Shown one piece after another: positions 6,673 through 13,792 of a DNA stretch of 16,647 nt; position 1 is the first letter of the stretch, and each line of letters opens with the position of its first letter. The notes under the pieces are model-generated. The model was not told where the DNA came from, ran no database searches, and saw nothing but the letters and a program-made list of their open reading frames with translations. Made by a program: the position numbers and the translations under genes. The stretch is from Bacteroidota bacterium (GTDB taxonomy: Bacteria; Bacteroidota; Bacteroidia; Bacteroidales; PXBB01), in assembly GCA_022708385.1 (NCBI GenBank), contig JAKIYU010000022.1:1-16647 (forward strand), in the 5' to 3' direction.

Positions 6673-7866
6673 TTACAAAATTCGGTTTATTTTCCGCTCC
6701 TGCATTTTTTCGAGGAGTGCGGCCACATTTTTAAACTTATTGTTGAGTATCATAGAAGCAATGATGTAGGGTTTGTAACCGGCTTCAACGTAGGTGGGGA
6801 TGCGGTATTTTTCGAATACGGATGCGCTTACTTCGCCTTCTTTGCACGAAACGCCCGAAATGTCGGCAGGGAGGCAGTGCATGTAAAGGGCATTGCCGTT
6901 TTTAGTCAGCTTCATTTTGGCTTCGTCGCATTCCCAGTTCTTGTAGTTGGCGTTTTCGGCCAGGCAGGCTTTTTCGAGTTGTTTTAGGCCGTCCATATCC
7001 TTGTTACGAAGTAATGTGGTGCGTTTTTGCATCACATGGTAGGGGGCCCAGCTTTTCGGATAAACGATGTCGGCATTTTCAAATGCTTCTTCCATGCTAT
7101 TGCTCAGTGTAAATTTACCGCCCGATTTTTCGGCATTTTGTCGCGCTACTTCAATAACATCAGGGATAAGGTCGTAGCCTTTGGGATGGGCCAGGGAGAC
7201 CTCCATGCCAAAACGTGTCATCAGGCCGATAATACCTTGTGGTACGGAAAGGGGTTTGCCGTAGCTGGGTGAATAGGCCCAGGTCATGGCTATTTTTTTG
7301 CCTTTAAGATTTTCGAGGCTGCCAAAAGTGGTCTTAAGGTGCAGCAGGTCGGCCATGGACTGTGTGGGATGGTCAATGTCGCATTGCAGGTTAACAATAC
7401 CGGGACGCTGGGGCAGTACACCATTGGTATAGCCATCGGTAAGGGCATCGCCCACTTCCACCATATAAGTATGGCCGGCGCCAAGGAACATATCGTCGCG
7501 TATGCCAATCACTTCCGTTAAAAACGAAATCATATTGGCCGTTTCCCTTACGGTTTCGCCGTGTGCAATCTGCGAGGTGCTTTCGTCGAGGTCCTGTACT
7601 TCGAGGCCAAGCAGGTTGCAGGCCGAAGCGAACGAAAAGCGGGTACGGGTGCTGTTATCCCTAAAGTTCGATATGGCCAGGCCAGAGTCAAAACAACGCA
7701 GCGAAATATTGTTGTCCCTGAAATAACGGGCAATCTCTGCTACGTAAAGTATTTGCCTGAGCTCATCATCGCTCTTTTGCCAGGTAAGCAAAAAATCATT
7801 GCCAAAAAGATTCGTGTCGAGTTTTTTTAATTTTTCAATGGTTTCGGAATAAGAAAAGTTTTTCAT
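6673..7866 (-). CDS. ygeW: YgeW-type knotted carbamoyltransferase
   Basis: The 397-residue protein closely resembles E. coli YgeW along its whole length. The carbamoyl-phosphate motif STRTR is at residues 72-76 (FRDNSTRTRFS), HPTQSMADL at 166-174, the YgeW-typical MTWAYSPSYGKPLSVPQG near 194-211, and the C-terminal HCLPAD at 330-335. These proteins belong to the aspartate/ornithine carbamoyltransferase superfamily but form their own group. The second substrate is not firmly known; E. coli ygeW lies in a cluster linked to anaerobic purine breakdown, so a role in nitrogen-compound catabolism is plausible. It is cytoplasmic. The gene starts only 5 nt after ccmE, so it is probably cotranscribed with the cytochrome c maturation genes, which is odd functionally. 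No other purine-degradation gene is in the window. Confidence 0.94.
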   Translation of the reverse strand: MKNFSYSETIEKLKKLDTNLFGNDFLLTWQKSDDELRQILYVAEIARYFRDNNISLRCFDSGLAISNFRDNSTRTRFSFASACNLLGLEVQDLDESTSQIAHGETVRETANMISFLTEVIGIRDDMFLGAGHTYMVEVGDALTDGYTNGVLPQRPGIVNLQCDIDHPTQSMADLLHLKTTFGSLENLKGKKIAMTWAYSPSYGKPLSVPQGIIGLMTRFGMEVSLAHPKGYDLIPDVIEVARQNAEKSGGKFTLSNSMEEAFENADIVYPKSWAPYHVMQKRTTLLRNKDMDGLKQLEKACLAENANYKNWECDEAKMKLTKNGNALYMHCLPADISGVSCKEGEVSASVFEKYRIPTYVEAGYKPYIIASMILNNKFKNVAALLEKMQERKINRIL

Positions 7867-7871
7867 GGTTA

Positions 7872-8300
7872 TTATTGATTTGATGATTTATTTTTTGATT
7901 GAAATTTTTCTTCAGTATCGAAGCCTTTCTTGTCGTATTTCGAAGGGCATTTGAGCAAGAGGTCAGTGGCCATAAAAGTACTGTCCTTCATGCCGCCTAT
8001 AATGACCACCTGTTCCGATTTTTCAAAATCCTGCGGTTTTTCACCATTGAAAACCACCACATTCTCTTTATTGTTCTTATCGAACATATAAAAGACAAAG
8101 TAGCGCGCATCGGAAGTTACGACCACTTCGGCAGACTTTTCATTATTGAACTTCCCAATGATGTGAAATTCCTCTCCGGGGTTTTGAAGCGCTTCGTCAA
8201 AGTCGGAGTATGTGCTGGCATTACTGACAACGCCTATGATAATTCCCAGGCCGATTGCCAGCAATACAATAAGTACGATGTGTTTTTTCAGAAATGTCAT
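7872..8300 (-). CDS. ccmE: CcmE, cytochrome c maturation heme chaperone (Cys-type)
   Basis: The 142-residue protein has one N-terminal membrane anchor (residues ~8-27) and a small periplasmic beta-barrel domain of the CcmE (OB-fold) kind, with VVVFNGEKPQDFEKSEQVVI before the heme site. CcmE binds heme delivered through CcmC and passes it to the apocytochrome ligase. The classical heme attachment is His in HxxxY. Here the equivalent is LKCPSKYDKK, with Cys118 and Tyr122, that is CxxxY. Cys-type CcmE is known from archaea and some bacteria. Its start overlaps the ccmD-like stop by ATGA. The Lys/Ser/Asn-rich tail after residue 124 is low complexity. Confidence 0.9.
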   Translation of the reverse strand: MTFLKKHIVLIVLLAIGLGIIIGVVSNASTYSDFDEALQNPGEEFHIIGKFNNEKSAEVVVTSDARYFVFYMFDKNNKENVVVFNGEKPQDFEKSEQVVIIGGMKDSTFMATDLLLKCPSKYDKKGFDTEEKFQSKNKSSNQ

Positions 8301-8428
8301 GACTGTTCTTTTTGTTTGGTGTTTTTTTCGAGCTTTCGCAGCTTGTAGTCTATAGTAAAAAGGAAAATGGCCAGGCCTGCAAAAATCACAGACAGCACAG
8401 CCACTACAACAAAATATTTATCCTCCAT
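8297..8428 (-). CDS. ccmD: CcmD-like small membrane protein (43 residues)
   Basis: Starting at the ATG at 8428 with an excellent GGAGG-type context, this short gene encodes 43 residues: MEDKYF, one hydrophobic segment (about residues 6-25), then a basic tail (DYKLRKLEKNTKQKEQS). Size, one membrane span and a charged cytoplasmic tail match CcmD, which helps release holo-CcmE from CcmC. It lies 7 nt after ccmC and its TGA overlaps the ccmE ATG. Assignment rests mainly on position and topology, since CcmD proteins share little sequence. Confidence 0.82.
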   Translation of the reverse strand: MEDKYFVVVAVLSVIFAGLAIFLFTIDYKLRKLEKNTKQKEQS

Positions 8429-8435
8429 AAATAGG

Positions 8436-9122
8436 TTATTTTAATTTATTCTTTAAAAGCGCCATCCTTACACGTATATTGACAATCCAAAAACCGGTAA
8501 GTATCCATCCCAACGTTGCTGACATAAAAACGGGGTACATATTGGGCTGCATTTTGGCAACCGCAAAGGGTGTTTCGTCGGCACTGCCCGGATGCAGCGA
8601 CCCGTCGGTAACGCGGGGCAAAATAACCACAAAAACAACCAACAGCACAAAAGCAAAAATGTTGTAAACGGCTGCTAATCGTGCCCGTAATGCCGTACTG
8701 CTGACCGATTGCCTCAGCACCAGGTAAGCCAGGTAGGCCAGCATGCTTACAGCTGCTCCGTTAAGTTTGGGATCGTTTACCCAGTAACTGCCCCAAGTAA
8801 ACTTCGCCCAAAGCATCCCTGTAACGATGCCGGCTGCTCCGAAAAACAAGCCCGTATGAACCGCCTCCAGGGCTTTTACATCATCATCTTCCCTGGCCGA
8901 AGCCAGATAACGCAGGCTGCAAAAAACAGCATAAAAAAATACCGCAATCATACTAAACCACATGCACACGTGAAAAAAAACATTGCGTATGCTTTGAGCT
9001 ACCAGTGGCAACTCCGGCACATCTATGGTCAGCCCGGCAATAACAGAATAAAGCACAAGTATAACCCCTGCCAGTTTCCAACCGAAATGCTTTAGCCAGT
9101 AAACAATGCCTAATCTTTCCAT
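8436..9122 (-). CDS. ccmC: CcmC, heme-handling membrane protein of cytochrome c maturation
   Basis: The 228-residue protein has about six membrane segments and belongs to the heme-handling (WWD domain) family. CcmC presents heme to CcmE at the outer face of the inner membrane. The two expected heme-ligand histidines are His51 (NVFFHVCMW) and His177 (DGSLHPGS). The WWD motif region (residues 110-121) reads WGSYWVNDPKLN: compared with the classical WGTWWVWDARLT it has Tyr for the fourth and Asn for the seventh position. I believe similar versions occur in other Bacteroidota. The start codon at 9122 lies inside the end of ccmB (13-nt overlap), indicating translational coupling. Confidence 0.93.
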   Translation of the reverse strand: MERLGIVYWLKHFGWKLAGVILVLYSVIAGLTIDVPELPLVAQSIRNVFFHVCMWFSMIAVFFYAVFCSLRYLASAREDDDVKALEAVHTGLFFGAAGIVTGMLWAKFTWGSYWVNDPKLNGAAVSMLAYLAYLVLRQSVSSTALRARLAAVYNIFAFVLLVVFVVILPRVTDGSLHPGSADETPFAVAKMQPNMYPVFMSATLGWILTGFWIVNIRVRMALLKNKLK

Positions 9123-9766
9123 ATAAAAGGAAAAAGTATATACGAAAGAATGTTTATAATGATATTTAAAAGCAGCAAAATTAGTAAAAATTTCAGCGCT
9201 TCAGCCGTGTTAAATAAGCCCCCTGCCATTTTTGTCAGTTTAATTAATATGGTAAGCATAGGCAACGCTAAAGGAAAACTAAGGATGGCCACCAGCGAAA
9301 GGCTGCTTCCCGCTTTCCAGGCTATTGCACTGGTCATGGTGAGCATGGAGGAAAGACCCATGCTACCCAAAATAAGTGTTGCAAGAAACAACAACTGGCT
9401 TTGAATCAAATCCCTGAAAAACAAGCTATATGCAAGGTAAGTAAGCAGGCTTAATATACTCATCAGGGCATTGTTGTATCCTGTTTTGCCCATAATAAAA
9501 GCCCCCGGCGACGTGATTGTCTGGTAATAATAATAGCGTTTCCGGCTTTCCATCAAAAAACTGCGCGACACGGAGTTGATGCCCACAAATACGATTATTA
9601 TCCAAAACAGGGCACTCCATACACGCAAATCAATCATGCGCTGTAATGCCAGATAACATATAAAAACAGTGGAAATAATGTAAAGCAACGCCCCACCCAG
9701 AGCATGTTTCTGTCGCCACTCAATGCGCAGGTCTTTGATTATCAGATGTTTGATGTGCTGCAACAC
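9110..9766 (-). CDS. ccmB: CcmB, heme exporter membrane subunit
   Basis: The 218-residue protein has about six membrane segments and an N-terminus typical of CcmB (LIIKDLRIEWRQKHALGGALLY). CcmB is the membrane part of the CcmAB ABC transporter that, with CcmCD, drives release of holo-CcmE. The start is GTG at 9766; no ATG fits better, and a candidate promoter box lies upstream. The ATPase partner gene ccmA is not in this window, so it must be encoded elsewhere or be absent. The gene overlaps ccmC by 13 nt and leads the ccmB-C-D-E string. Confidence 0.93.
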   Translation of the reverse strand: MLQHIKHLIIKDLRIEWRQKHALGGALLYIISTVFICYLALQRMIDLRVWSALFWIIIVFVGINSVSRSFLMESRKRYYYYQTITSPGAFIMGKTGYNNALMSILSLLTYLAYSLFFRDLIQSQLLFLATLILGSMGLSSMLTMTSAIAWKAGSSLSLVAILSFPLALPMLTILIKLTKMAGGLFNTAEALKFLLILLLLNIIINILSYILFPFIWKD

Positions 9767-9785
9767 GCTAATCTTTTTGTGAGCA

Positions 9786-9793
9786 CAAAATTA
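9786..9793 (-). promoter_or_regulatory. Candidate -7 box (TAATTTTG) ahead of ccmB
   Basis: Minus-strand TAATTTTG matches TAnnTTTG, 19 nt upstream of the GTG start of ccmB. It would give ccmB-C-D-E-ygeW their own transcript apart from the radical SAM gene. No TTG at standard -33 spacing. Confidence 0.35.
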
Positions 9794-9858
9794 AACATTA
9801 ATTCCCAAATACTTCTTAAATCAAAAATCGGTGTTCTTTATTCTTAAATATATATTTC

Positions 9859-11376
9859 TTACTCTCTAACAAGATATTTAAAAAAATCGCACACCATTTC
9901 TTTGCTGCCTGCTTCAAAAATCTGAAAGATAAAATCGTCAGGATATGTCGCCAGCAGCGCGGTAGCTTTTTTATTAATTGCAGGGGGCAGCATGCTGCGG
10001 CAGAATTTAAGTTTGCTCCTTATATCTTCCTCTTTAAGTGCAAGCTGTCCTTGGCTAAGCCCTTTGTTTTTGTGCAGTTGCAAAAAGTGCGCAGAAAGAT
10101 AACTTTCGCAGGAATCTGGGCCCGTAGGGTCCTGTTGTTTGTTTTCTGCCAGGGCCAGGCACGACTCAACAAACAGCACATACGCCTCAAAACGATGTTT
10201 GTTTTCTCTTTGTATTTCAGTGTCTTCGGGCAGCTTTACGGCATAATAGGACCTAAGCAGTGCCTTAAGTTCATCTGCAGGAAGGTTCCATAAGGTTACT
10301 GCAGGGGGCACCCATACGGTATGAAGGTACAGCGCCGTATCCTGCTCTCCGAAATAACGGAACATTTCAGGGATTTCGCACCTATTCACTTTCAGTGGGC
10401 AGGCCCACACACCGAAAAATGTGCCCTTCTGCCGGCTGTACTCTCTGAAATACTGCAGGTTTTCCATCACTTTTTCGAAACGGCCATGGCGGCGTATCTG
10501 TTCATAGGTCTCTTTGTTGAGACTATCCAACGACAATGAAATTTCGAAAAAGCCCCTGCTGAGCAGGTCTTTTATTTTATCGTTCAGAATGGTGCCATTG
10601 GTGGTGATATTGATCCTCACAGAGGAATTAATTCTGAGGATGCGCTCCCAGATGTCGTAATAAATCTTTATAAGGAACGGCTCGCCGCCGGCAAAGCTGG
10701 CCTGGTGCAGGTAGGGAATGAAGGGCTCAAGTTCATCCACAAAACTTTTACCATAAGGACTGTGGTAAGGTCTGTAGAGTGGCGACTCCTGCCTGATGAC
10801 CGAGGAGTTGTCGGCATTGCACATGATGCAGCCCAGGTTGCAGGTATTGTCGAGGTCGAACGACATTTGCACGGGGTAACCGGCCTTGTTTCCGGGCAGA
10901 TGATCGAACATGCGGGCCTTAACGGAAGCGTATTCCTTGTTGAGCAGTTGGTTGTGGCATACAAAACAACCGAAACCAAGGTCATTGTTTTGAATGTGTC
11001 GTCTGAGTTTTAATGCCGTTTTTCCCTGCCAGATTTCTTTAAGAGTTTGCAGGGGATATTCCCCCAACACAGCTTGTTGGTTAAAGCAACAGGCCAGCAC
11101 ACGGCCGTTATTGGCAAAATGAAGGGCCTTGAAAGGGGCATGGCACAAATAAGCCGTCTGCCCGGGCAAACGCGTGGCATTATAAGCTCTCACCACAGAC
11201 TTGCCGGGCGACTGGAGTTTGTTGTATTTGTAAAAAAAAGACAGCAAAAGTTTGGCGGATAAATTTTTATTGAACTTTTTATGCGAAATTATTAAATAAT
11301 AATTATAACCCTTCAATAAATTCTGTAAACTGTAGTATTCTGCGGCTGTTTTCTTTATTAAAAAGTAGGTGTTCAA
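9859..11376 (-). CDS. Radical SAM protein with N-terminal twitch (SPASM-like) domain
   Basis: The reading frame is 505 residues from the ATG at 11376. Residues ~75-145 hold a twitch/SPASM-like half domain with Cys78, Cys96, Cys97, Cys137 and Cys140 (LCHAPF, ACCF, FGCFVC), expected to bind an auxiliary Fe-S cluster. The radical SAM domain follows: CxxxCxxC at Cys179/183/186 (TCNLGCIMC), FAGGEP at 228-233 and ITTNGT near 257. The auxiliary domain thus precedes the catalytic one, as in a known Bacteroidota group of N-terminal twitch radical SAM proteins whose substrates are unknown. The start is uncertain: the ATG at 11376 overlaps the AbiEii gene by 74 nt, there is no other Met before residue 156, and TTG at 11247 or GTG at 11196 are alternatives. 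No precursor peptide gene is visible nearby. Confidence 0.85.
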   Translation of the reverse strand: MNTYFLIKKTAAEYYSLQNLLKGYNYYLIISHKKFNKNLSAKLLLSFFYKYNKLQSPGKSVVRAYNATRLPGQTAYLCHAPFKALHFANNGRVLACCFNQQAVLGEYPLQTLKEIWQGKTALKLRRHIQNNDLGFGCFVCHNQLLNKEYASVKARMFDHLPGNKAGYPVQMSFDLDNTCNLGCIMCNADNSSVIRQESPLYRPYHSPYGKSFVDELEPFIPYLHQASFAGGEPFLIKIYYDIWERILRINSSVRINITTNGTILNDKIKDLLSRGFFEISLSLDSLNKETYEQIRRHGRFEKVMENLQYFREYSRQKGTFFGVWACPLKVNRCEIPEMFRYFGEQDTALYLHTVWVPPAVTLWNLPADELKALLRSYYAVKLPEDTEIQRENKHRFEAYVLFVESCLALAENKQQDPTGPDSCESYLSAHFLQLHKNKGLSQGQLALKEEDIRSKLKFCRSMLPPAINKKATALLATYPDDFIFQIFEAGSKEMVCDFFKYLVRE

Positions 11377-12085
11377 AATCTTTCATTTTTATTTTTAAAT
11401 CTGTTGTTTGAAGCATTATACCAACTGCAGACTTTAATTCATACATATTTTTAATACCGCATTTTGCATTTAAAAAATTGAAATCGGGTTTTATTTGTGA
11501 AAGCAAAAACATGACATCATAAAAATCACGCCCTTTTCTTCGGGATATCATTGCGGCTATTTTCATGGCACATATTACTTCGTTTGGAGGCACAGGAAAA
11601 GGGAAGAAAAAGCCACAACCCTTAATATGGGTTATCACAGATTTATAGTGTACTTCTTGATCCTGACTTTCAATTTTAATCATAAAACGTTCTTCTTTGT
11701 GGCCAGTTAAACCAAGCTCAAAGAGTAATTCAGGAAAATATAAACTGCTGCGGAAAGCGCGAAGTTTTGTATCATCACTATCTTTAAAATCTACAGCATA
11801 CCCATTGCGCTTTAAGAACGCCAAAACCATTTCATTCATTTCGACGAACTCAGCTTCAGATAAACATTTACAATCAAAATCCAGATCTTCCGAAAACCTG
11901 TCTATACCCTTTACAAGCCTAAGATAAGTACCACCGATGAAAGCAAGTTTTTTAATATACTTTGTGGTTGATAGAAACTCAAGAATTTGCAACTGAATAT
12001 ACTCTTTGAGCATGTATTTTTGGTACACAGGCATGTGTTGTATGTGAGCTGGAAAGAAATTTCTGATGCTATCTATCTGTATCAT
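11303..12085 (-). CDS. abiEii: AbiEii-type nucleotidyltransferase toxin
   Basis: The 260-residue protein carries the AbiEii/AbiGii nucleotidyltransferase signatures: GGTYLRLVKGIDRFSEDLDFD (residues 51-71 region) with Gly51-Gly52-Thr53 and metal-binding Asp67/Asp69, and a later block MKIAAMISRRKGRDFYD with the conserved Lys and Arg. Proteins of this type are toxins of type IV (AbiE) systems that transfer nucleotides to RNA targets; related toxins block tRNA function. They arrest growth during phage infection or after loss of the antitoxin. Its ATG overlaps the antitoxin stop codon by 4 nt (ATGA), the usual arrangement. The 3' end runs into the reading frame of the downstream radical SAM gene. 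The DNA is AT-rich, consistent with an acquired module. Confidence 0.9.
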   Translation of the reverse strand: MIQIDSIRNFFPAHIQHMPVYQKYMLKEYIQLQILEFLSTTKYIKKLAFIGGTYLRLVKGIDRFSEDLDFDCKCLSEAEFVEMNEMVLAFLKRNGYAVDFKDSDDTKLRAFRSSLYFPELLFELGLTGHKEERFMIKIESQDQEVHYKSVITHIKGCGFFFPFPVPPNEVICAMKIAAMISRRKGRDFYDVMFLLSQIKPDFNFLNAKCGIKNMYELKSAVGIMLQTTDLKIKMKDFEHLLFNKENSRRILQFTEFIEGL

Positions 12086-12699
12086 AATTCATATATTTTA
12101 ATCAGCTTTTTTACCCTTGATTCTAAAGATTTGTTCTTAAATAGGGAAGCATATTCTTGAAACAATGGAATATTTAAGTTATGGGCAAGGAAGCCTTCAT
12201 CCAGACGCAGCTCGACAATTTCCTGCTCGGTATTATAAAAATTGTAAAGATATAATAAGTCTAAAATAGCTTTTTCCGGTTTTGCGATATTATAGGTGCG
12301 CATAGCATCCATACTTATTAAATTATAACCAAAAAATAAATCATTTTTTATTGTTTTGTACACATAAGTACCAAATGCATTATTGAATGTGGCAGTTTTT
12401 AATGTACATACACTCATTATTTGAATAACAGCTTCAGGTATGATGCCATAATACGACAAGGCTGTGTGAAGACTTATATACGATGGCTGATACATTTTGT
12501 TGGCAAAATAAAAGGCGAAGTTCTGCTTGCCTATATATTCGGGAAAAGTATAGAATCCCTGTCTTAACTTTATGAGCAAATCTTTTTTTTGCCACCTTGT
12601 CAGGTTATTCTTGTCGAAGCCGGCTTGCCAGGCATATACCTGGCGCGTATTAAAGCATACTAAATCAATAAACTGTTTTCTGAACTCAAGATAATTCAT
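12082..12699 (-). CDS. abiEi: AbiEi-family antitoxin / transcriptional regulator
   Basis: From the ATG at 12699 this is a 205-residue protein. The N-terminal ~70 residues look like a winged helix followed by the strand LRQGFYTFPEY, and the next block, ISLHTALSYYGIIPEAV, is characteristic of AbiEi proteins. AbiEi binds the promoter and represses the operon and counteracts the nucleotidyltransferase toxin without forming a stable complex. A TTG 24 nt upstream (12723) would lengthen the protein by eight residues, but it lies within the candidate -7 box, so the ATG is preferred. Gene order antitoxin-toxin with ATGA overlap supports the type IV assignment. Confidence 0.86.
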   Translation of the reverse strand: MNYLEFRKQFIDLVCFNTRQVYAWQAGFDKNNLTRWQKKDLLIKLRQGFYTFPEYIGKQNFAFYFANKMYQPSYISLHTALSYYGIIPEAVIQIMSVCTLKTATFNNAFGTYVYKTIKNDLFFGYNLISMDAMRTYNIAKPEKAILDLLYLYNFYNTEQEIVELRLDEGFLAHNLNIPLFQEYASLFKNKSLESRVKKLIKIYEL

Positions 12700-12720
12700 T
12701 GTTTTGTTTCCATTATTCTG

Positions 12721-12728
12721 CAAATATA
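12721..12728 (-). promoter_or_regulatory. Candidate -7 box (TATATTTG) for the AbiE operon
   Basis: Minus-strand TATATTTG matches TAnnTTTG exactly, 21 nt upstream of the ATG at 12699. It supports that start, and AbiEi would be expected to bind nearby. No convincing -33 element. Confidence 0.45.
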
Positions 12729-12856
12729 ATGAATTATAGAAATAAAAAAATTTTTTTTAAATAATGACAGGAAAAATAAAACAATAGAAAATGCTCGCTT
12801 GTTTTAATAAAATGCTTGAAATTATTATTAACCTCCCTGTATTAAAAACTTTAAAC

Positions 12857-12864
12857 TATTTTTG
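12857..12864 (+). promoter_or_regulatory. Candidate -7 box (TATTTTTG) for the SurA-like/SurA/MoxR operon
   Basis: TATTTTTG matches TAnnTTTG exactly and lies 18 nt before the first ATG (12883). It is the only such box seen before the tightly packed genes 12883-16647. No -33 TTG at the right distance. Confidence 0.45.
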
Positions 12865-12882
12865 TGTCTGTTTTAAAAAACC

Positions 12883-13773
12883 ATGATACTTATGGGATTA
12901 TTATGTTCCCGATATCTTGCCCCAAAAAAAATGCCTGTATTCTTGCTGGCGGTCTGCATTTTAACAACCTTCTCGTGCAACAGTGGGGGTGAAAAAAATG
13001 AAAAACCCCTGGCACGGGTTTATAATGATTACCTTTACCTTTCTGACATAAAGGATATTTTTACTACCGTAAGCTCGCCTCAAGACAGTATTGCTTTTCT
13101 TAAAAATTATGTTAACAACTGGGTGCGCAACAGGTTGGTATTGCATACCGCTGAGAAAAACCTTAAACCCGAACAAAAAGATTTCGAAAAGCAACTCGAA
13201 GAGTATCGCAACTCGTTGATTATCTATACGTACGAAACGGAGCTGGTTAAGCAAAAACTCAATGTAGAGGTAACCGACACCGCCATTGAAAAGTACTACA
13301 ACGACCACAAGGAAAACTTCCTCCTGAAAGACAATATTGTAAAGGTAACCTATGTTAAAACCCCTAAGAAAACGACCAATTTGGCACGTATCAAAAGCCT
13401 TTACAAATCGGACGATGACGAAGACCTCTACAAGCTGAAAGAACTGTGCGACAGGGAAGCCGTCAACTATTTTCTTGATGATGTGTGGCTGGTGTTCAAC
13501 GACCTTACCAAGGAAATACCGATTAAAACGTACAACCAGGAAGAATTTCTCAAAAATAACCGCTTTATAGAGATGCAGGATTCGTTGTACAATTATTTCC
13601 TTAATATCAGGGCTTTCAAAATAAAAGAATCTGTTTCGCCGTTAAGCATGGAAAAAGAAAAAATCCGAAGTATCATCATTAATACCCAAAAGATAGAACT
13701 CATAAAGAAAAACCAGGATGAGATATACAATGATGCGGTTGAAAGAAACAGATTTGAAATTTATATTAAGTAA
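12883..13773 (+). CDS. SurA-like lipoprotein without a PPIase domain
   Basis: The 296-residue protein has a lipoprotein signal with lipobox Thr-Phe-Ser-Cys (Cys32 from the first ATG). ATG codons at 12892 and 12931 are alternative starts; the last gives a shorter signal peptide and a more normal leader length from the candidate promoter. The mature part is helix-rich, charged and resembles the N-terminal chaperone segment of SurA/PpiD proteins (ARVYNDYLYLSDI, then VNNWVRNRLVLHTAEK), but no parvulin domain is present. It probably helps outer-membrane or secreted protein folding in the periplasm. The surA gene begins 19 nt downstream on the same strand, which supports this. Specific clients are unknown. 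Confidence 0.75.
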   Translation: MILMGLLCSRYLAPKKMPVFLLAVCILTTFSCNSGGEKNEKPLARVYNDYLYLSDIKDIFTTVSSPQDSIAFLKNYVNNWVRNRLVLHTAEKNLKPEQKDFEKQLEEYRNSLIIYTYETELVKQKLNVEVTDTAIEKYYNDHKENFLLKDNIVKVTYVKTPKKTTNLARIKSLYKSDDDEDLYKLKELCDREAVNYFLDDVWLVFNDLTKEIPIKTYNQEEFLKNNRFIEMQDSLYNYFLNIRAFKIKESVSPLSMEKEKIRSIIINTQKIELIKKNQDEIYNDAVERNRFEIYIK

Positions 13774-13792
13774 TTACCAGCGAGAATCATAG

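Noticed and set aside
8709..9095. Plus-strand open frame of 128 codons
   Set aside because: Antisense to ccmC, whose membrane segments and heme motifs are clear.
9859..11376. RiPP-maturing radical SAM enzyme with precursor peptide
   Set aside because: No short peptide gene, transporter or peptidase is adjacent, and the auxiliary domain is N-terminal rather than the usual C-terminal SPASM arrangement.
12700..12723. TTG start at 12723 for the AbiEi gene
   Set aside because: It overlaps the exact TATATTTG promoter box, so it would lie upstream of the transcript start; the ATG at 12699 is better.
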